From a virus: a stretch of DNA of 42,398 nt. The notes beneath the pieces are model-generated. The model had not been told where the DNA came from. It saw nothing but the letters and a program-made list of their open reading frames with translations, and ran no database searches. The position numbers and the translations under genes were made by a program. The stretch covers positions 1 to 42,398 of IMG/VR virus record IMGVR_UViG_3300006354_000003; one strand, written 5' to 3'. Shown here piece after piece: positions 6,714 to 14,072 of this stretch; position 1 is the first letter of the stretch; each line of letters opens with the position of its first letter.

Positions 6714-7312
6714 CTTGGATTCAAACAATCAACGGAAATGCGTTCGATCTTTTGAATCCTCGCGCGGAGGATGTTGATTTTTCTATCATCAGTACAGTGC
6801 TCGGGAGAATTCTCCGGTTTGGCGGCCACACGGCCGAACCATATAGCGTTGCTCAACACTGTGTTGAGGGTGCTCGTGCGATATTGCACAACACTAACAA
6901 TCGGCTCACCGCGGCTGTTTTCTTACTTCATGACGCACATGAGGCATATATTGGTGACGATGTGACGCCGAAAATCGAAGCGTTGATGGAATTTGCGCGA
7001 CCTTTTGGAAACGATTTGCGACAAGCTTACCGCAATTTGCAGCGACGTATTGACAGTGCGATATTTATCGCGGCCGGTTTGCCTGCGACCTTACCCGATA
7101 GCGTTTGGTCGATTGTGAAAGAGTACGATATTCGGATGTTGCGCACCGAGCGCGACATTTTCATGAAGCCAATACTAAAACCATGGGCGGACGCCGTGGA
7201 AAATGCGCGACCGGTGGTGATAAATCATTTCACCGTCTACAACACGGAGTCTGCGGTATGGTGGTACATGGACGCGTGCAAAGATTTGTTGCCTGTGTTT
7301 GAAAAGCGTTGA
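6710..7312 (+). CDS. HD-domain phosphohydrolase (YfbR-like nucleotidase type)
   Basis: 200 residues from ATG 6710, coupled by ATGA to the previous gene. Metal ligands of the HD superfamily are visible: the first histidine in RFGGHTAEPYSVAQHC near residue 42, the HD pair in FLLHDAHEAYIGDD near residue 77, and a later D in VKEYDIRMLRTER. This arrangement matches phage and bacterial 5'-deoxynucleotidases and (p)ppGpp-type HD hydrolases. In phages these usually adjust nucleotide pools during replication. The exact substrate cannot be read from sequence. Confidence 0.82.
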   Translation: MTWIQTINGNAFDLLNPRAEDVDFSIISTVLGRILRFGGHTAEPYSVAQHCVEGARAILHNTNNRLTAAVFLLHDAHEAYIGDDVTPKIEALMEFARPFGNDLRQAYRNLQRRIDSAIFIAAGLPATLPDSVWSIVKEYDIRMLRTERDIFMKPILKPWADAVENARPVVINHFTVYNTESAVWWYMDACKDLLPVFEKR

Positions 7313-7319
7313 CAATACT

Positions 7320-7427
7320 GTGTGGCTTGATACGGACGAACTGCGACTCTTGCTTGTGCTTGCTGCAATAGGAGTCGTGTCTCTCGGGTTTGGGTTGGGA
7401 AACTTGGTGTTGCAGCAACTATTTTAG
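7320..7427 (+). CDS. Possible 35-residue membrane peptide
   Basis: GTG 7320 opens a frame whose product is mostly one hydrophobic span (LRLLLVLAAIGVVSLGFGLG) with an acidic N terminus, like small phage inner-membrane proteins. TTGACA at 7309-7314 lies directly upstream, but the ribosome site is unclear and the start codon uncertain. The composition supports translation only moderately. Confidence 0.38.
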   Translation: MWLDTDELRLLLVLAAIGVVSLGFGLGNLVLQQLF

Positions 7428-7510
7428 CGATGATGTGGCGCAAGCCCTCTTGTCCGGGTAGCGAAAGCGGTTTTGGTCATCTGTTCCGCATTCCACATCA
7501 TCGCTAAAAT
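7421..7510. repeat. Perfect 18-bp inverted repeat enclosing a micro-ORF
   Basis: ATTTTAGCGATGATGTGG (7421-7438) is exactly inverted at 7493-7510, with 54 nt between. ATG 7430 in the left arm opens a 25-codon frame (MMWRKPSCPGSE...) that ends at TAA 7505-7507 in the right arm, so the arms supply both start and stop. No target-site duplication flanks it. A transcript would form a long stem just before the next gene's start at 7518. The micro-ORF has no convincing ribosome site, so an RNA or DNA structural role is more likely. Confidence 0.6.
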
Positions 7511-7517
7511 CGGAGTT

Positions 7518-7931
7518 ATGAAAGTGAAACGGCAAATAATATTTGATTACCCGCCAAATTTCGGGCTTATCGATGCAACTTTTAATGTCTACAACAAGCC
7601 GGTGATTTACGCATTCGGCGACGTCATCTATAATCCAAAATCAATTGCGATCGGTGACGAACTGCTTGCGCATGAAAACGTTCATTGTACGCGCCAAGCC
7701 GACACCCCTTTTAATTGGTGGCGTAACTATTGCTCGGATGTTGAATTTCGTGGTGTAGAGGAATTGCTTGCGCATCAGGTCGAATATGGTGCGTATTGTG
7801 CCAAGCAAAATCGTCACGGCCGGCGCGTCGCGCTCGATATGATCGCAGCACGGCTTGCTTCGCCACTTTACGGGCTGAATGTGAGCAAAGTGCGGGCTAA
7901 ACAGTTGATAAAAACGGTGACAGCAACATGA
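7518..7931 (+). CDS. Putative HExxH zinc metallopeptidase-like phage protein
   Basis: 137 residues from ATG 7518; GGAG lies very close to the start, and an upstream in-frame TTG at 7473 falls inside the inverted repeat and is rejected. LLAHENVHCTRQ near residue 51 contains HENVH, the HExxH zinc-binding/catalytic signature. A third ligand may come from the later EELLAHQVEYGAY helix. Small phage proteins of this kind are widespread and uncharacterised. There is no signal peptide, so it would act in the cytoplasm. It overlaps the next gene by 4 nt. Confidence 0.66.
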   Translation: MKVKRQIIFDYPPNFGLIDATFNVYNKPVIYAFGDVIYNPKSIAIGDELLAHENVHCTRQADTPFNWWRNYCSDVEFRGVEELLAHQVEYGAYCAKQNRHGRRVALDMIAARLASPLYGLNVSKVRAKQLIKTVTAT

Positions 7932-8257
7932 TTTCTGTTCGCGTATTGATGCGTGCCGATGGTTGTCACCAGCATGAGGTGGATGGATTTACACCGTCTG
8001 CGTCATGCCCTCTTGCTGTGACCAAGCTTTGGTATCATTCCGAGCGTAAATGGATACGCGCAAATACGTGGTGCATCGTTCATCGTCCGACCGGTAAGAC
8101 GCTCGGGGCGAAAGAATGGATGACAATGGAAGCGGCATTTGCAATTTTGCTCAAATGCGATCCTGATTTTCCCGCATGGCCGTTAGCGAAAGGGTTTCCC
8201 GACGATCCGGCAACGGCCGCATGTAAATACAAATTTCGGGTAGCTTGCTGTGAGTGA
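7928..8257 (+). CDS. Hypothetical protein
   Basis: 109 residues from ATG 7928 (ATGA overlap). It contains several cysteines and histidines (GCHQHEVDGF near residue 12, SCPLAVTKLWYH near 26) and a tryptophan-rich centre (RKWIRANTWCIVHRPTGKTL). It lies between the HExxH protein and the methyltransferase with overlaps on both sides, so it is certainly in the operon. I do not recognise the family. Confidence 0.68.
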   Translation: MISVRVLMRADGCHQHEVDGFTPSASCPLAVTKLWYHSERKWIRANTWCIVHRPTGKTLGAKEWMTMEAAFAILLKCDPDFPAWPLAKGFPDDPATAACKYKFRVACCE

Positions 8258-9506
8258 TTGCACATATACGCTTGGGCCTGATTGCGTGCTGTTTCACGCA
8301 GATTGTCGTGACGCGATGGCGGCACTTCCTGATAATTGCATAGACAGCGTTGTGACCGATTCACCGTACCATCTTACGTCGGTTGTGAAGCGATTCGGCA
8401 CTCCGAACGCTGCGCCCGCTCAACACGGAACGGATGGCGCTTTTGCTCGCCAATCTCGCGGATTTATGGGGAAGGCTTGGGACGGTGGCGATATTGCCTT
8501 TACGCCTGAATTGTGGGCACAAGTGTTGCGGGTACTTAAGCCCGGTGGACATCTTGCGGCTTTCGGGGCGTCGCGCGGTTATCACCGTATGGCATGCGCA
8601 ATCGAGGATGCAGGTTTTGAAATTCGCGACTCGCTTATGTGGATATACGGTTCAGGATTTCCGAAATCGCATGACGTAGCCTTGGATTTCGAAATTACGC
8701 TATGTCAACGTATCGACGGCGAATGGTATTACGAAAGCGACGGTGCATTGATGCGCAAAGGTGAATGGCGACACCCGAGCGCGATTGAATGGAATGGGCA
8801 CGGCACAGCACTTAAACCCGCATTCGAACCGATTGTATTAGCGCGTAAACCGTTATCCGAGGATACCGTTGCGGCGAATGTACTACGATGGGGAACAGGT
8901 GCGCTGAATATTGACGCGACGCGAATTCACACCGAAGGAAGCGAAGCACGCGCTTACACAAGCAAGCGTCTGCAACCTGGCGCAACGGCAATCGCAACCG
9001 GCGAGCACATGGGCCGGCAGGAAGTCGAATTTGCGGGCATGACGAAAGACGGCCGATGGCCGGCTAATGTGATCACGGATGGAAGCGCGGAAGTGATTGC
9101 GGGATTTCCGAACAGTAAGGCGCCACCTATTGGAAGCGTAGTCAAAAAAGCATCTGCGAAGGGTGCTATTCGTAGCGCGTCAATTGGAGCGGAATCGCGT
9201 GCTGCAGGTTCTGTTATGATTTCGCATGGCGATTCAGGATCCGCTGCACGCTTTTTTTATAGTGCCAAAGCGTCTAAGACTGATCGCGCTAGCAGCAAGC
9301 ACCCGACCGTGAAGCCGATAGCACTCTTACAATGGCTTGCCCGGCTCATTACACCGCCGGGTGGCGTTGTGTTCGATCCATTCGCGGGCTCGGGAACGAC
9401 TGGTGCCGCATGCCTGCTTGAAGGGTTTCGGGCTCTCTTGGTCGAAAAGGAGTCTGAATACGTGACCGATATTTGTCGGCGCATCACCGGAAAGGGAAAT
9501 TCATGA
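8250..9506 (+). CDS. DNA (N4-cytosine/N6-adenine-type) methyltransferase
   Basis: 418 residues from GTG 8250, overlapping the preceding gene by 8 nt. The catalytic motif IV is DSPYHL near residue 38 and the AdoMet-binding motif I is VFDPFAGSGTT near residue 375, so the motif order is that of beta-class amino-methyltransferases that modify adenine N6 or cytosine N4. The central part (about 150-300) is a long target-recognition insertion. There is no restriction partner nearby, so it is probably an orphan phage methylase used to evade host restriction or mark phage DNA. DSPY replaces the commoner D/N-PPY, which is tolerated in this class. Confidence 0.88.
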   Translation: MSDCTYTLGPDCVLFHADCRDAMAALPDNCIDSVVTDSPYHLTSVVKRFGTPNAAPAQHGTDGAFARQSRGFMGKAWDGGDIAFTPELWAQVLRVLKPGGHLAAFGASRGYHRMACAIEDAGFEIRDSLMWIYGSGFPKSHDVALDFEITLCQRIDGEWYYESDGALMRKGEWRHPSAIEWNGHGTALKPAFEPIVLARKPLSEDTVAANVLRWGTGALNIDATRIHTEGSEARAYTSKRLQPGATAIATGEHMGRQEVEFAGMTKDGRWPANVITDGSAEVIAGFPNSKAPPIGSVVKKASAKGAIRSASIGAESRAAGSVMISHGDSGSAARFFYSAKASKTDRASSKHPTVKPIALLQWLARLITPPGGVVFDPFAGSGTTGAACLLEGFRALLVEKESEYVTDICRRITGKGNS

Positions 9507-9754
9507 TTATTACACCAACGACCGGCGCAGTTGTTCACTATCTGCCGACCAAGGAAGAGGATTTGCTTGCATTCCGTGAGCGCCGACCGCTTGCGGCAAC
9601 GATCGCCTATGTGTGGGGCGACCGCTTGGTGAATCTGATGGTGATTGATGGGGGCGGGACTCCGTTCAACCGAAAATCTGTCGTGCTTTTTCAGGAGGGC
9701 GATCCGACACGCGCGGATGACGACTGTGGCTACTGTAAGTGGCCCGAAAAATAA
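9503..9754 (+). CDS. Small conserved phage protein
   Basis: 83 residues from ATG 9503, coupled to the methyltransferase stop by ATGA. It begins MIITPTTGAVVHYLPTKEED, then YVWGDRLVNLMVIDGGG, and ends with CGYCKWPEK. It looks like a single beta-rich domain, similar in layout to small phage proteins found beside early genes. No catalytic residues stand out. Confidence 0.68.
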   Translation: MIITPTTGAVVHYLPTKEEDLLAFRERRPLAATIAYVWGDRLVNLMVIDGGGTPFNRKSVVLFQEGDPTRADDDCGYCKWPEK

Positions 9755-9766
9755 AATAAATAGCCG

Positions 9767-9794
9767 TTGACAGTCTACATCGCCGCGCTACAGT
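9767..9794 (+). promoter_or_regulatory. Promoter giving a leaderless transcript
   Basis: TTGACA 9767-9772, spacer GTCTACATCGCCGCGC (16 nt) and TACAGT 9789-9794. ATGCGT then separates the box from ATG 9801. Confidence 0.72.
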
Positions 9795-9800
9795 ATGCGT

Positions 9801-9839
9801 ATGACTCAAGCATGGGCGAAAATAAATGACGATACGTGA
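9801..9839 (+). CDS. Possible 12-codon leaderless leader ORF
   Basis: ATG 9801, 6 nt after the -10 box, encodes MTQAWAKINDDT and stops at TGA 9837-9839. The next gene begins at 9826 in another frame inside this ORF and has only a poor ribosome site. Ribosomes entering on the leaderless AUG could hand over to it. The same position relative to the -10 is used by four larger genes. Confidence 0.42.
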   Translation: MTQAWAKINDDT

Positions 9840-10089
9840 AGAGCGACGGCGGGAACTCTTACGTAAATTGGACCGTGAGCGGCGCGACCGGGAAGAATGG
9901 CAAGGTGATATCGACGAAGCGCGCGAACAACGAGACGAAGCGGAAAACGCGTTAGCAAACGCGGAAAATGAGGCTTTCGAAACTCTGCGTTTAGTTCGTG
10001 ATTGGTTTGACACGGTATTGCTTTTGAAAGAACCGATGCGTGACCCGCGATTAATCTTACGTGAGGTGGAAAGGACTTTGGGGTTATGA
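9826..10089 (+). CDS. Highly charged coiled-coil protein
   Basis: 87 residues from ATG 9826. Residues 1-50 are almost all charged helix (REERRRELLRKLDRERRDRE and onward), then LRLVRDWFDTVLLLKEPMRD. Such small coiled-coil proteins are common in phage early operons as adaptors. The stop overlaps the next ATG. Function is unknown. Confidence 0.68.
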   Translation: MTIREERRRELLRKLDRERRDREEWQGDIDEAREQRDEAENALANAENEAFETLRLVRDWFDTVLLLKEPMRDPRLILREVERTLGL

Positions 10090-10181
10090 CAGTAATCTAC
10101 ATCGGATTAACGATTGTGGTCGCGTTTAGTGTCCTTGTTGTATGGGCAGGCTATCGGTGGCGTGGAGGGCGGCGACCGTGA
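10086..10181 (+). CDS. 31-residue single-span membrane protein
   Basis: ATG 10086 (ATGA overlap with the previous stop) encodes MTVIYIGLTIVVAFSVLVVW, a single hydrophobic helix, followed by a basic tail GYRWRGGRRP. The positive-inside rule predicts a cytoplasmic C terminus. Its stop overlaps the next gene's GTG (GTGA at 10178-10181), so overlaps on both sides support translation. Its position in the early operon gives no function. Confidence 0.62.
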   Translation: MTVIYIGLTIVVAFSVLVVWAGYRWRGGRRP

Positions 10182-10705
10182 CGACCCACATAATGCTTGA
10201 TATCGAGACACTTGGTGTACGACCGGGTGCTGTGATTTTGTCCGCTGCGTTCGTGCGGTTTGACGATCTTGCCAGTTGCGTTGCGGTGCTCGATATCCAC
10301 GAACAGCTTGCGCTTGGTATGGAAGTCGAGCCGGCAACGCACACATGGTGGGGTACACAAGACCCTGCGTCATGGGCTGCAGCTACACAAAATCCAAATC
10401 CTGTGCGCGCGGTTGCGGAGTATTTCACCACATGGCTGAAATGGGCCGCGCCGGCTGATGCGCTCATTTGGTGCCACGGCGCCGGCTTCGATGCGCCACT
10501 GTTGCAAGAACTTTACCGCCGGCTTGGAATCGCATGCCCGTGGGAATTTTGGACCGTGCGGGATACTCGCACGCTATACGATCTTGCGGGCGTGACTGTG
10601 GAGCGTACCGGACGTCCACATGTCGCTCTCGACGACGCAATCGCACAGACTCACGCGGCAATTGCTGCATTGAAAATCTTGAGTACGGCACGGGTGACAG
10701 CATGA
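10178..10705 (+). CDS. DEDDh-family 3'-5' exonuclease
   Basis: 175 residues from GTG 10178 (ATG 10193 is an alternative). MLDIETLG carries the first D-E pair near residue 7, WCHGAGFDAPLLQELYRR near residue 100 the second acidic motif, and RPHVALDDAIAQ near residue 150 the H-x5-D type third motif. This fits DEDDh exonucleases, including the phage and bacterial group related to Rv2179c and exonuclease VIII. It would trim RNA or DNA 3' ends in the cytoplasm. It sits in the early replication/repair operon with helicase and primase genes. Confidence 0.82.
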   Translation: MTTHIMLDIETLGVRPGAVILSAAFVRFDDLASCVAVLDIHEQLALGMEVEPATHTWWGTQDPASWAAATQNPNPVRAVAEYFTTWLKWAAPADALIWCHGAGFDAPLLQELYRRLGIACPWEFWTVRDTRTLYDLAGVTVERTGRPHVALDDAIAQTHAAIAALKILSTARVTA

Positions 10706-10953
10706 CCGTACTTGATCAATATAAGCCGCGTCATTTACGCGAACCTCCGGAAGTTGTCGACTTGAAGAAATTGGAATCGGATATCGAGCGCAAGCCGCTC
10801 AACGAGATTTCCGAACTGATGCAATCGCTTACCTACGGGGAAATGATTGAACTTTCTGCAGCGCTGTGGAAGGTGAAACCCGATGAAGTCGCGATTACTG
10901 CGGACAATTTGCCTTCGATTTTGCATCGGTGGTCTATGCAGAATGGACAATGA
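10702..10953 (+). CDS. Small hypothetical protein
   Basis: 83 residues from ATG 10702, overlapping the exonuclease stop by 4 nt. It is acidic and helical: VVDLKKLESDIERKPLNEIS, then LMQSLTYGEMIELSAALWKV. It ends NGQ with the next ATG overlapping. The length and helical composition suggest a small regulator or accessory subunit; it is not recognised. Confidence 0.66.
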   Translation: MTVLDQYKPRHLREPPEVVDLKKLESDIERKPLNEISELMQSLTYGEMIELSAALWKVKPDEVAITADNLPSILHRWSMQNGQ

Positions 10954-11129
10954 AGTTTGTCCGACCATATCGAATTAACCTAGCGCATGATGGTTATTAT
11001 TCGGTGGTGATTGACGTCAATGGAAAGATCGTCGCGCAAGGAACGCACGAAACGTGTCGGCAAGTGGTGGCTGGTGAATTAGGAATGATGGTTTGGCCGG
11101 GAGATTTATTCAATGAAAACGCAATTTAA
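10950..11129 (+). CDS. Small hypothetical protein
   Basis: 59 residues from ATG 10950 (ATGA overlap). A beta-rich N terminus (YRINLAHDGYYSVVIDVNGK) is followed by a short helix, THETCRQVVAGELG. It overlaps the next gene by 17 nt. No motif is known to me. Confidence 0.6.
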   Translation: MKFVRPYRINLAHDGYYSVVIDVNGKIVAQGTHETCRQVVAGELGMMVWPGDLFNENAI

Positions 11130-11316
11130 CGTTGCCGAAGGTATTTACGGAACGTTTTATTATCATTTGCGGGTTTCCGATGAACCTTTTGCTCTTTGTG
11201 GTGATCGCATCATGCACACATCAATTCCTTTTTCAGCCTGGGGAACGACAACGCATGTTAAAGAACGTTGGTGTTCGCGTTGCGCAAATTTGGAGAAAGA
11301 GATAAATCATGAATGA
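11113..11316 (+). CDS. Small putative zinc-binding protein
   Basis: 67 residues from ATG 11113. Cysteines in FALCGDRIMH near residue 29 and RWCSRCANLE near 54-57 could form a C-H/CxxC metal site. TSIPFSAWGTTTHVKERWC is typical of small phage proteins near zinc-ribbon genes. It overlaps the next ORF by 8 nt. Function is unknown. Confidence 0.62.
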   Translation: MKTQFNVAEGIYGTFYYHLRVSDEPFALCGDRIMHTSIPFSAWGTTTHVKERWCSRCANLEKEINHE

Positions 11317-11485
11317 TAAATGCGCAGCACGTCAATTTTCCGATCAAATGGCTTGTGCGCCGTGTCGTTTGGTATGGGATACGAACGATCCTGATCCGCC
11401 GCTATGTGGTCGATTGGTACCGGTTCCTGTTCCGAAAGCACCCGAGCGACCTATTTTCGTGTCAGGCGCATTTAGACAAACATGA
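11309..11485 (+). CDS. Conserved small phage cysteine-rich protein
   Basis: 58 residues from ATG 11309, between two overlapping genes. The signature QFSDQMACAPCRLVWDTNDP followed by DPPLC gives CxxC and a third cysteine, a pattern I know from many short uncharacterised phage proteins. It is probably a zinc-stabilised fold. The C-terminal part is proline-rich. Its stop overlaps the helicase start (ATGA). Confidence 0.72.
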   Translation: MNDKCAARQFSDQMACAPCRLVWDTNDPDPPLCGRLVPVPVPKAPERPIFVSGAFRQT

Positions 11486-13095
11486 TTACTCTGCGTCCCC
11501 ATCAAATTGATGCTGTGGACGCGATAGAATCCGCGTTTCGGCAAGGCGTTATGCGTCCGCTTGTTGATGCGTGTGTCGGTTCCGGTAAATCGCTCATGTT
11601 CGCGGAATTGGCGCGGCGTGAGGTGGAGCGTGGTGGACGTGTTATCATTGGCGCACATACTCGCGAGCTAGTGGAACAAAACGCAAAAGCATGCCGCGAT
11701 CTTATACTGGGCATGCACATCGGCGTAAACGCTGCGGCATTATCGGAAAGAACGTGGCGCGCACCGATCATCAGTGCGGCGGTGCAATCGATCTACAAAT
11801 ACGCGCATAATTTTGGGCCGATTTCGATGCTGTGCGTCGACGAAGCGCATTTGATTGGTCATCACGAAAATGGGATGTATCGCGATTTGCATCGTGCGCT
11901 GGGTTCGCCTCGCATGCCAGGCGGTTCGGGAACTGTGTTCCGATTGCAAGGTGGTAGTCTAATCGAGGGCGATGGCGCACCATTCGAGCGTGTCGTATAT
12001 CGGTATGGAATTCTTGACGGGATCCGTGACGGTTATTTGTGTCCAGCCTTTTCGATTGGTGCCGACGACAAGATTGATCCAGCAAAACTGCGCTCTCGGC
12101 AGGGGGAATTTACCGGAGAATCGCAAGACGCACAAATGATTGAATTGATGGACAATCATATTGCGCAAATGGTCCATCACGGAGTGGATCGGCGTGCATG
12201 GTTGATATTCGAAGCATCAACGAAAGCCGCCCGCGCGATGTATTCACGTATGAATGAATGGCGCATCCCTACCGGACTTGTGCTTGGTGACACACCGGCC
12301 CGCGAGCGCGCCGCTACGATCGATGCATATCGGGCCGGGAGGTTACGTGCCTTAGTAAACTTGGCTGCGCTTACGACCGGATTCAATGTGCCCGCCGTCG
12401 ATCTTCTAGTGATGCGTCGCCGCACTAAATCCTTGGGACTTTATATTCAAATTTGTGGCCGGGCATTGCGTACAGCGGCGGGCAAGGAAGATTGTGCCGT
12501 ACTCGATTTCGCCGGCAATATTGACCAACATGGGCCGCTTGATTTTATTCGCCCGATGGAAAGTAAGGCGCGACTCGCGGCTTGTGATGAATGTGGTAAG
12601 CGGAACGCTGCAGCGGCAGTAAAGTGCTGGGCATGCGATGCGCCTATGACGAAGCTTTGCCCGGCTTGTCTTGAACCCGTGCGCAAAATAATTGTTGAAT
12701 GTCCGCATTGTAATTACGATATGCGATCCGGGCCGCGGGAGGTGACGGACGCGAAGCTTTCGGACATGCCGAGCGGTGCCGCGCTGCTATCCTCGCATAA
12801 GACTGGTGTCGAGCGTGAGGGCGGATGGTTGCCGATAAGCAAGGTATGGACGGTTGACGGGATTACACAGGTTAAGGCTATGGGTAACGGGCCGTTGTAT
12901 GTGCAGAGTGTGCCGCCTCTATTGATATCGTTTGCGGAAAAGGCACGGTGGATGCGACCGGGGGAGATTGGTGAGGTGTTGGCATTCATGGTTCCAAATG
13001 GTGCATCGCGATCATCAGCGCTTCAGGTGACGTCGGACGGGCGTCCAATCGTTGTGCCGTTGCCGCCGGTGAAAGAGATTGCTGAGGCTTTTTAG
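11482..13095 (+). CDS. DEAH-box superfamily 2 helicase
   Basis: 537 residues from ATG 11482. LRPHQIDAVDAI is the Q-like entry motif, ACVGSGKS near residue 31 the Walker A, and CVDEAH near residue 118 the Walker B/DEAH. Motif V/VI-type sequence lies in NLAALTTGFNVP (about 295) and QICGRALRTAAGKEDCAVLD (about 325). The C terminus carries a treble-clef-like region with CDECG, CWAC, CPAC and CPHC pairs (about 370-415), typical of phage helicases of this group. It would unwind DNA in phage replication or recombination, alongside the Prim-Pol protein and exonuclease. Confidence 0.88.
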   Translation: MITLRPHQIDAVDAIESAFRQGVMRPLVDACVGSGKSLMFAELARREVERGGRVIIGAHTRELVEQNAKACRDLILGMHIGVNAAALSERTWRAPIISAAVQSIYKYAHNFGPISMLCVDEAHLIGHHENGMYRDLHRALGSPRMPGGSGTVFRLQGGSLIEGDGAPFERVVYRYGILDGIRDGYLCPAFSIGADDKIDPAKLRSRQGEFTGESQDAQMIELMDNHIAQMVHHGVDRRAWLIFEASTKAARAMYSRMNEWRIPTGLVLGDTPARERAATIDAYRAGRLRALVNLAALTTGFNVPAVDLLVMRRRTKSLGLYIQICGRALRTAAGKEDCAVLDFAGNIDQHGPLDFIRPMESKARLAACDECGKRNAAAAVKCWACDAPMTKLCPACLEPVRKIIVECPHCNYDMRSGPREVTDAKLSDMPSGAALLSSHKTGVEREGGWLPISKVWTVDGITQVKAMGNGPLYVQSVPPLLISFAEKARWMRPGEIGEVLAFMVPNGASRSSALQVTSDGRPIVVPLPPVKEIAEAF

Positions 13096-13096
13096 C

Positions 13097-13297
13097 ATGA
13101 AAATTTATATTCGTCGCTACTTTCTCGGATGGACGGCTGCTTTTCGAGTAGCGTATATAGCGCGGACTAAGAAACGCGGTGCTGGTCCCATGCAATGGAG
13201 ATATGTATTCAGGTTGATGGCGTGTGAACGTTCAATAGTCGATGGGCAATTTAGACGTCCGCCACGTTTTCCGCGGTGGATGAAAAAGAATCTGTAG
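13097..13297 (+). CDS. Small basic hypothetical protein
   Basis: 66 residues from ATG 13097, 1 nt after the helicase stop codon. It is strongly basic and aromatic (MKIYIRRYFLGWTAAFRVAY, then RRPPRFPRWMKK), compatible with nucleic-acid or membrane-surface binding. Its stop lies inside the left arm of the inverted repeat at 13291. Not recognised. Confidence 0.58.
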   Translation: MKIYIRRYFLGWTAAFRVAYIARTKKRGAGPMQWRYVFRLMACERSIVDGQFRRPPRFPRWMKKNL

Positions 13298-13341
13298 ACA
13301 GTGAAAATAAGTGTTGACTGTCTACAGATAGCGCGTATGGT
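13291..13341 (+). promoter_or_regulatory. Promoter within a 12-bp inverted repeat (operator-promoter)
   Basis: TCTGTAGACAGT (13291-13302) is perfectly inverted as ACTGTCTACAGA (13317-13328) with a 14-nt centre. TTGACT (13314-13319), 16-nt spacer and TATGGT (13336-13341) overlap the right arm, so a bound dimer would cover the -35. The leader GTGCATATCGAAACGAAGGA is shared with the promoters at 5436 and 17321. Confidence 0.76.
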
Positions 13342-13371
13342 GTGCATATCGAAACGAAGGAACACCGCGCT

Positions 13372-13551
13372 ATGGGTATCGTTCGGCCGCACCCAGCAAT
13401 GCGCAAAAAAGAAGCGCGTCAAATCAAGGCAAGTCTTGTGCGTTTCGATGAATTGATGAAACGATTTCAAGCGCAAGGTATGCACCGTAAAGATGCGAGC
13501 GTGAAGGCGTATCGTATTGTGACCGGGCGAGAAAAGTATTTAGACAAATGA
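13372..13551 (+). CDS. Small basic hypothetical protein
   Basis: 59 residues from ATG 13372, with AGGAACAC as ribosome site. An ATG-like codon at 13342 lies next to the -10 and is rejected. It is basic and helical: KKEARQIKASLVRFDELMKR, then RKDASVKAYRIVTGREK. It is the first gene of a two-gene unit with an HTH protein, coupled by ATGA. It may be a small DNA-associated regulator; not recognised. Confidence 0.65.
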   Translation: MGIVRPHPAMRKKEARQIKASLVRFDELMKRFQAQGMHRKDASVKAYRIVTGREKYLDK

Positions 13552-13823
13552 CAACCGTACTTGAAACAATCTTGCGTATGGCGGACGCTGGGGAATCTGT
13601 GGACATAATTGCGACGGCTGTTGGCTTGAAGCCCGGTCGCGTATATATGTTATTGCGCGAGCACCGACCTGAACGGCGCCGCAAGCGACGTCGCACAAGT
13701 GATATTCCGCGACAAGTGCTTATTCTGCATTCAACTGGAATTAAACCGCGGCGCATTGCGTTTTTGCTTGGTGTGACGCGGGCTTATATATATCGGGTAT
13801 TGGGTGAGGTGGAATCCAGTTGA
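13548..13823 (+). CDS. Helix-turn-helix DNA-binding protein
   Basis: 91 residues from ATG 13548 (ATGA overlap). Two HTH-like segments are visible: SVDIIATAVGLKPGRVYMLL at about residues 18-37 and RRIAFLLGVTRAYIYRVLGE at about 69-88, separated by a basic linker RPERRRKRRRTSD. This duplicated fold with an arginine-rich linker is like small phage regulators or recombinase-type HTHs. It lies directly behind an operator-promoter and is a candidate for the factor that reads the repeated TTGACAGT/GTCTAC sites. That link is inference. Confidence 0.72.
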   Translation: MTTVLETILRMADAGESVDIIATAVGLKPGRVYMLLREHRPERRRKRRRTSDIPRQVLILHSTGIKPRRIAFLLGVTRAYIYRVLGEVESS

Positions 13824-13847
13824 CAGTATATTCGCATCATGCACAAT
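13820..13847 (+). promoter_or_regulatory. Weak member of the TTGACAGT promoter family
   Basis: TTGACA 13820-13825, 16-nt spacer and CACAAT 13842-13847. The -35 overlaps the stop of the HTH gene. The leader ATTGAAACAAGCGGAGC resembles the shared leader and holds the ribosome site. Confidence 0.58.
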
Positions 13848-13872
13848 AATCATTGAAACAAGCGGAGCCAGA

Positions 13873-14070
13873 ATGCCACCGGTCAAGCAAAACGATTATA
13901 TGACAAGCCGTGGTGCGCGCGTGCTGGCCGCTCAAATTGCGGATTATTGGCGCGGGCGCGGTTACATGGGTATCAAGGTTGAAACGTTTTCGATCGAACG
14001 CGTGGAAGCGGCCTTTGGTGTGAAATCAAACATTGGTCCGCTCGGATGGCCGCCAAAAGTAAAGGTGTGA
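13873..14070 (+). CDS. Small basic hypothetical protein
   Basis: 65 residues from ATG 13873 after GCGGAGCC. It contains ARVLAAQIADYWRGRGYMGI, then KVETFSIERVEAAFGVKSN, and a C-terminal GPLGWPPKVKV. The pattern of a helix followed by R-G-RG-Y resembles small phage proteins of unknown role. The following gene starts 2 nt later. Confidence 0.65.
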   Translation: MPPVKQNDYMTSRGARVLAAQIADYWRGRGYMGIKVETFSIERVEAAFGVKSNIGPLGWPPKVKV

Positions 14071-14072
14071 CA

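Noticed and set aside
7421-7510. MITE-like mobile element
   Set aside because: The inverted repeat is perfect, but no target duplication flanks it and no second copy is seen in the window.
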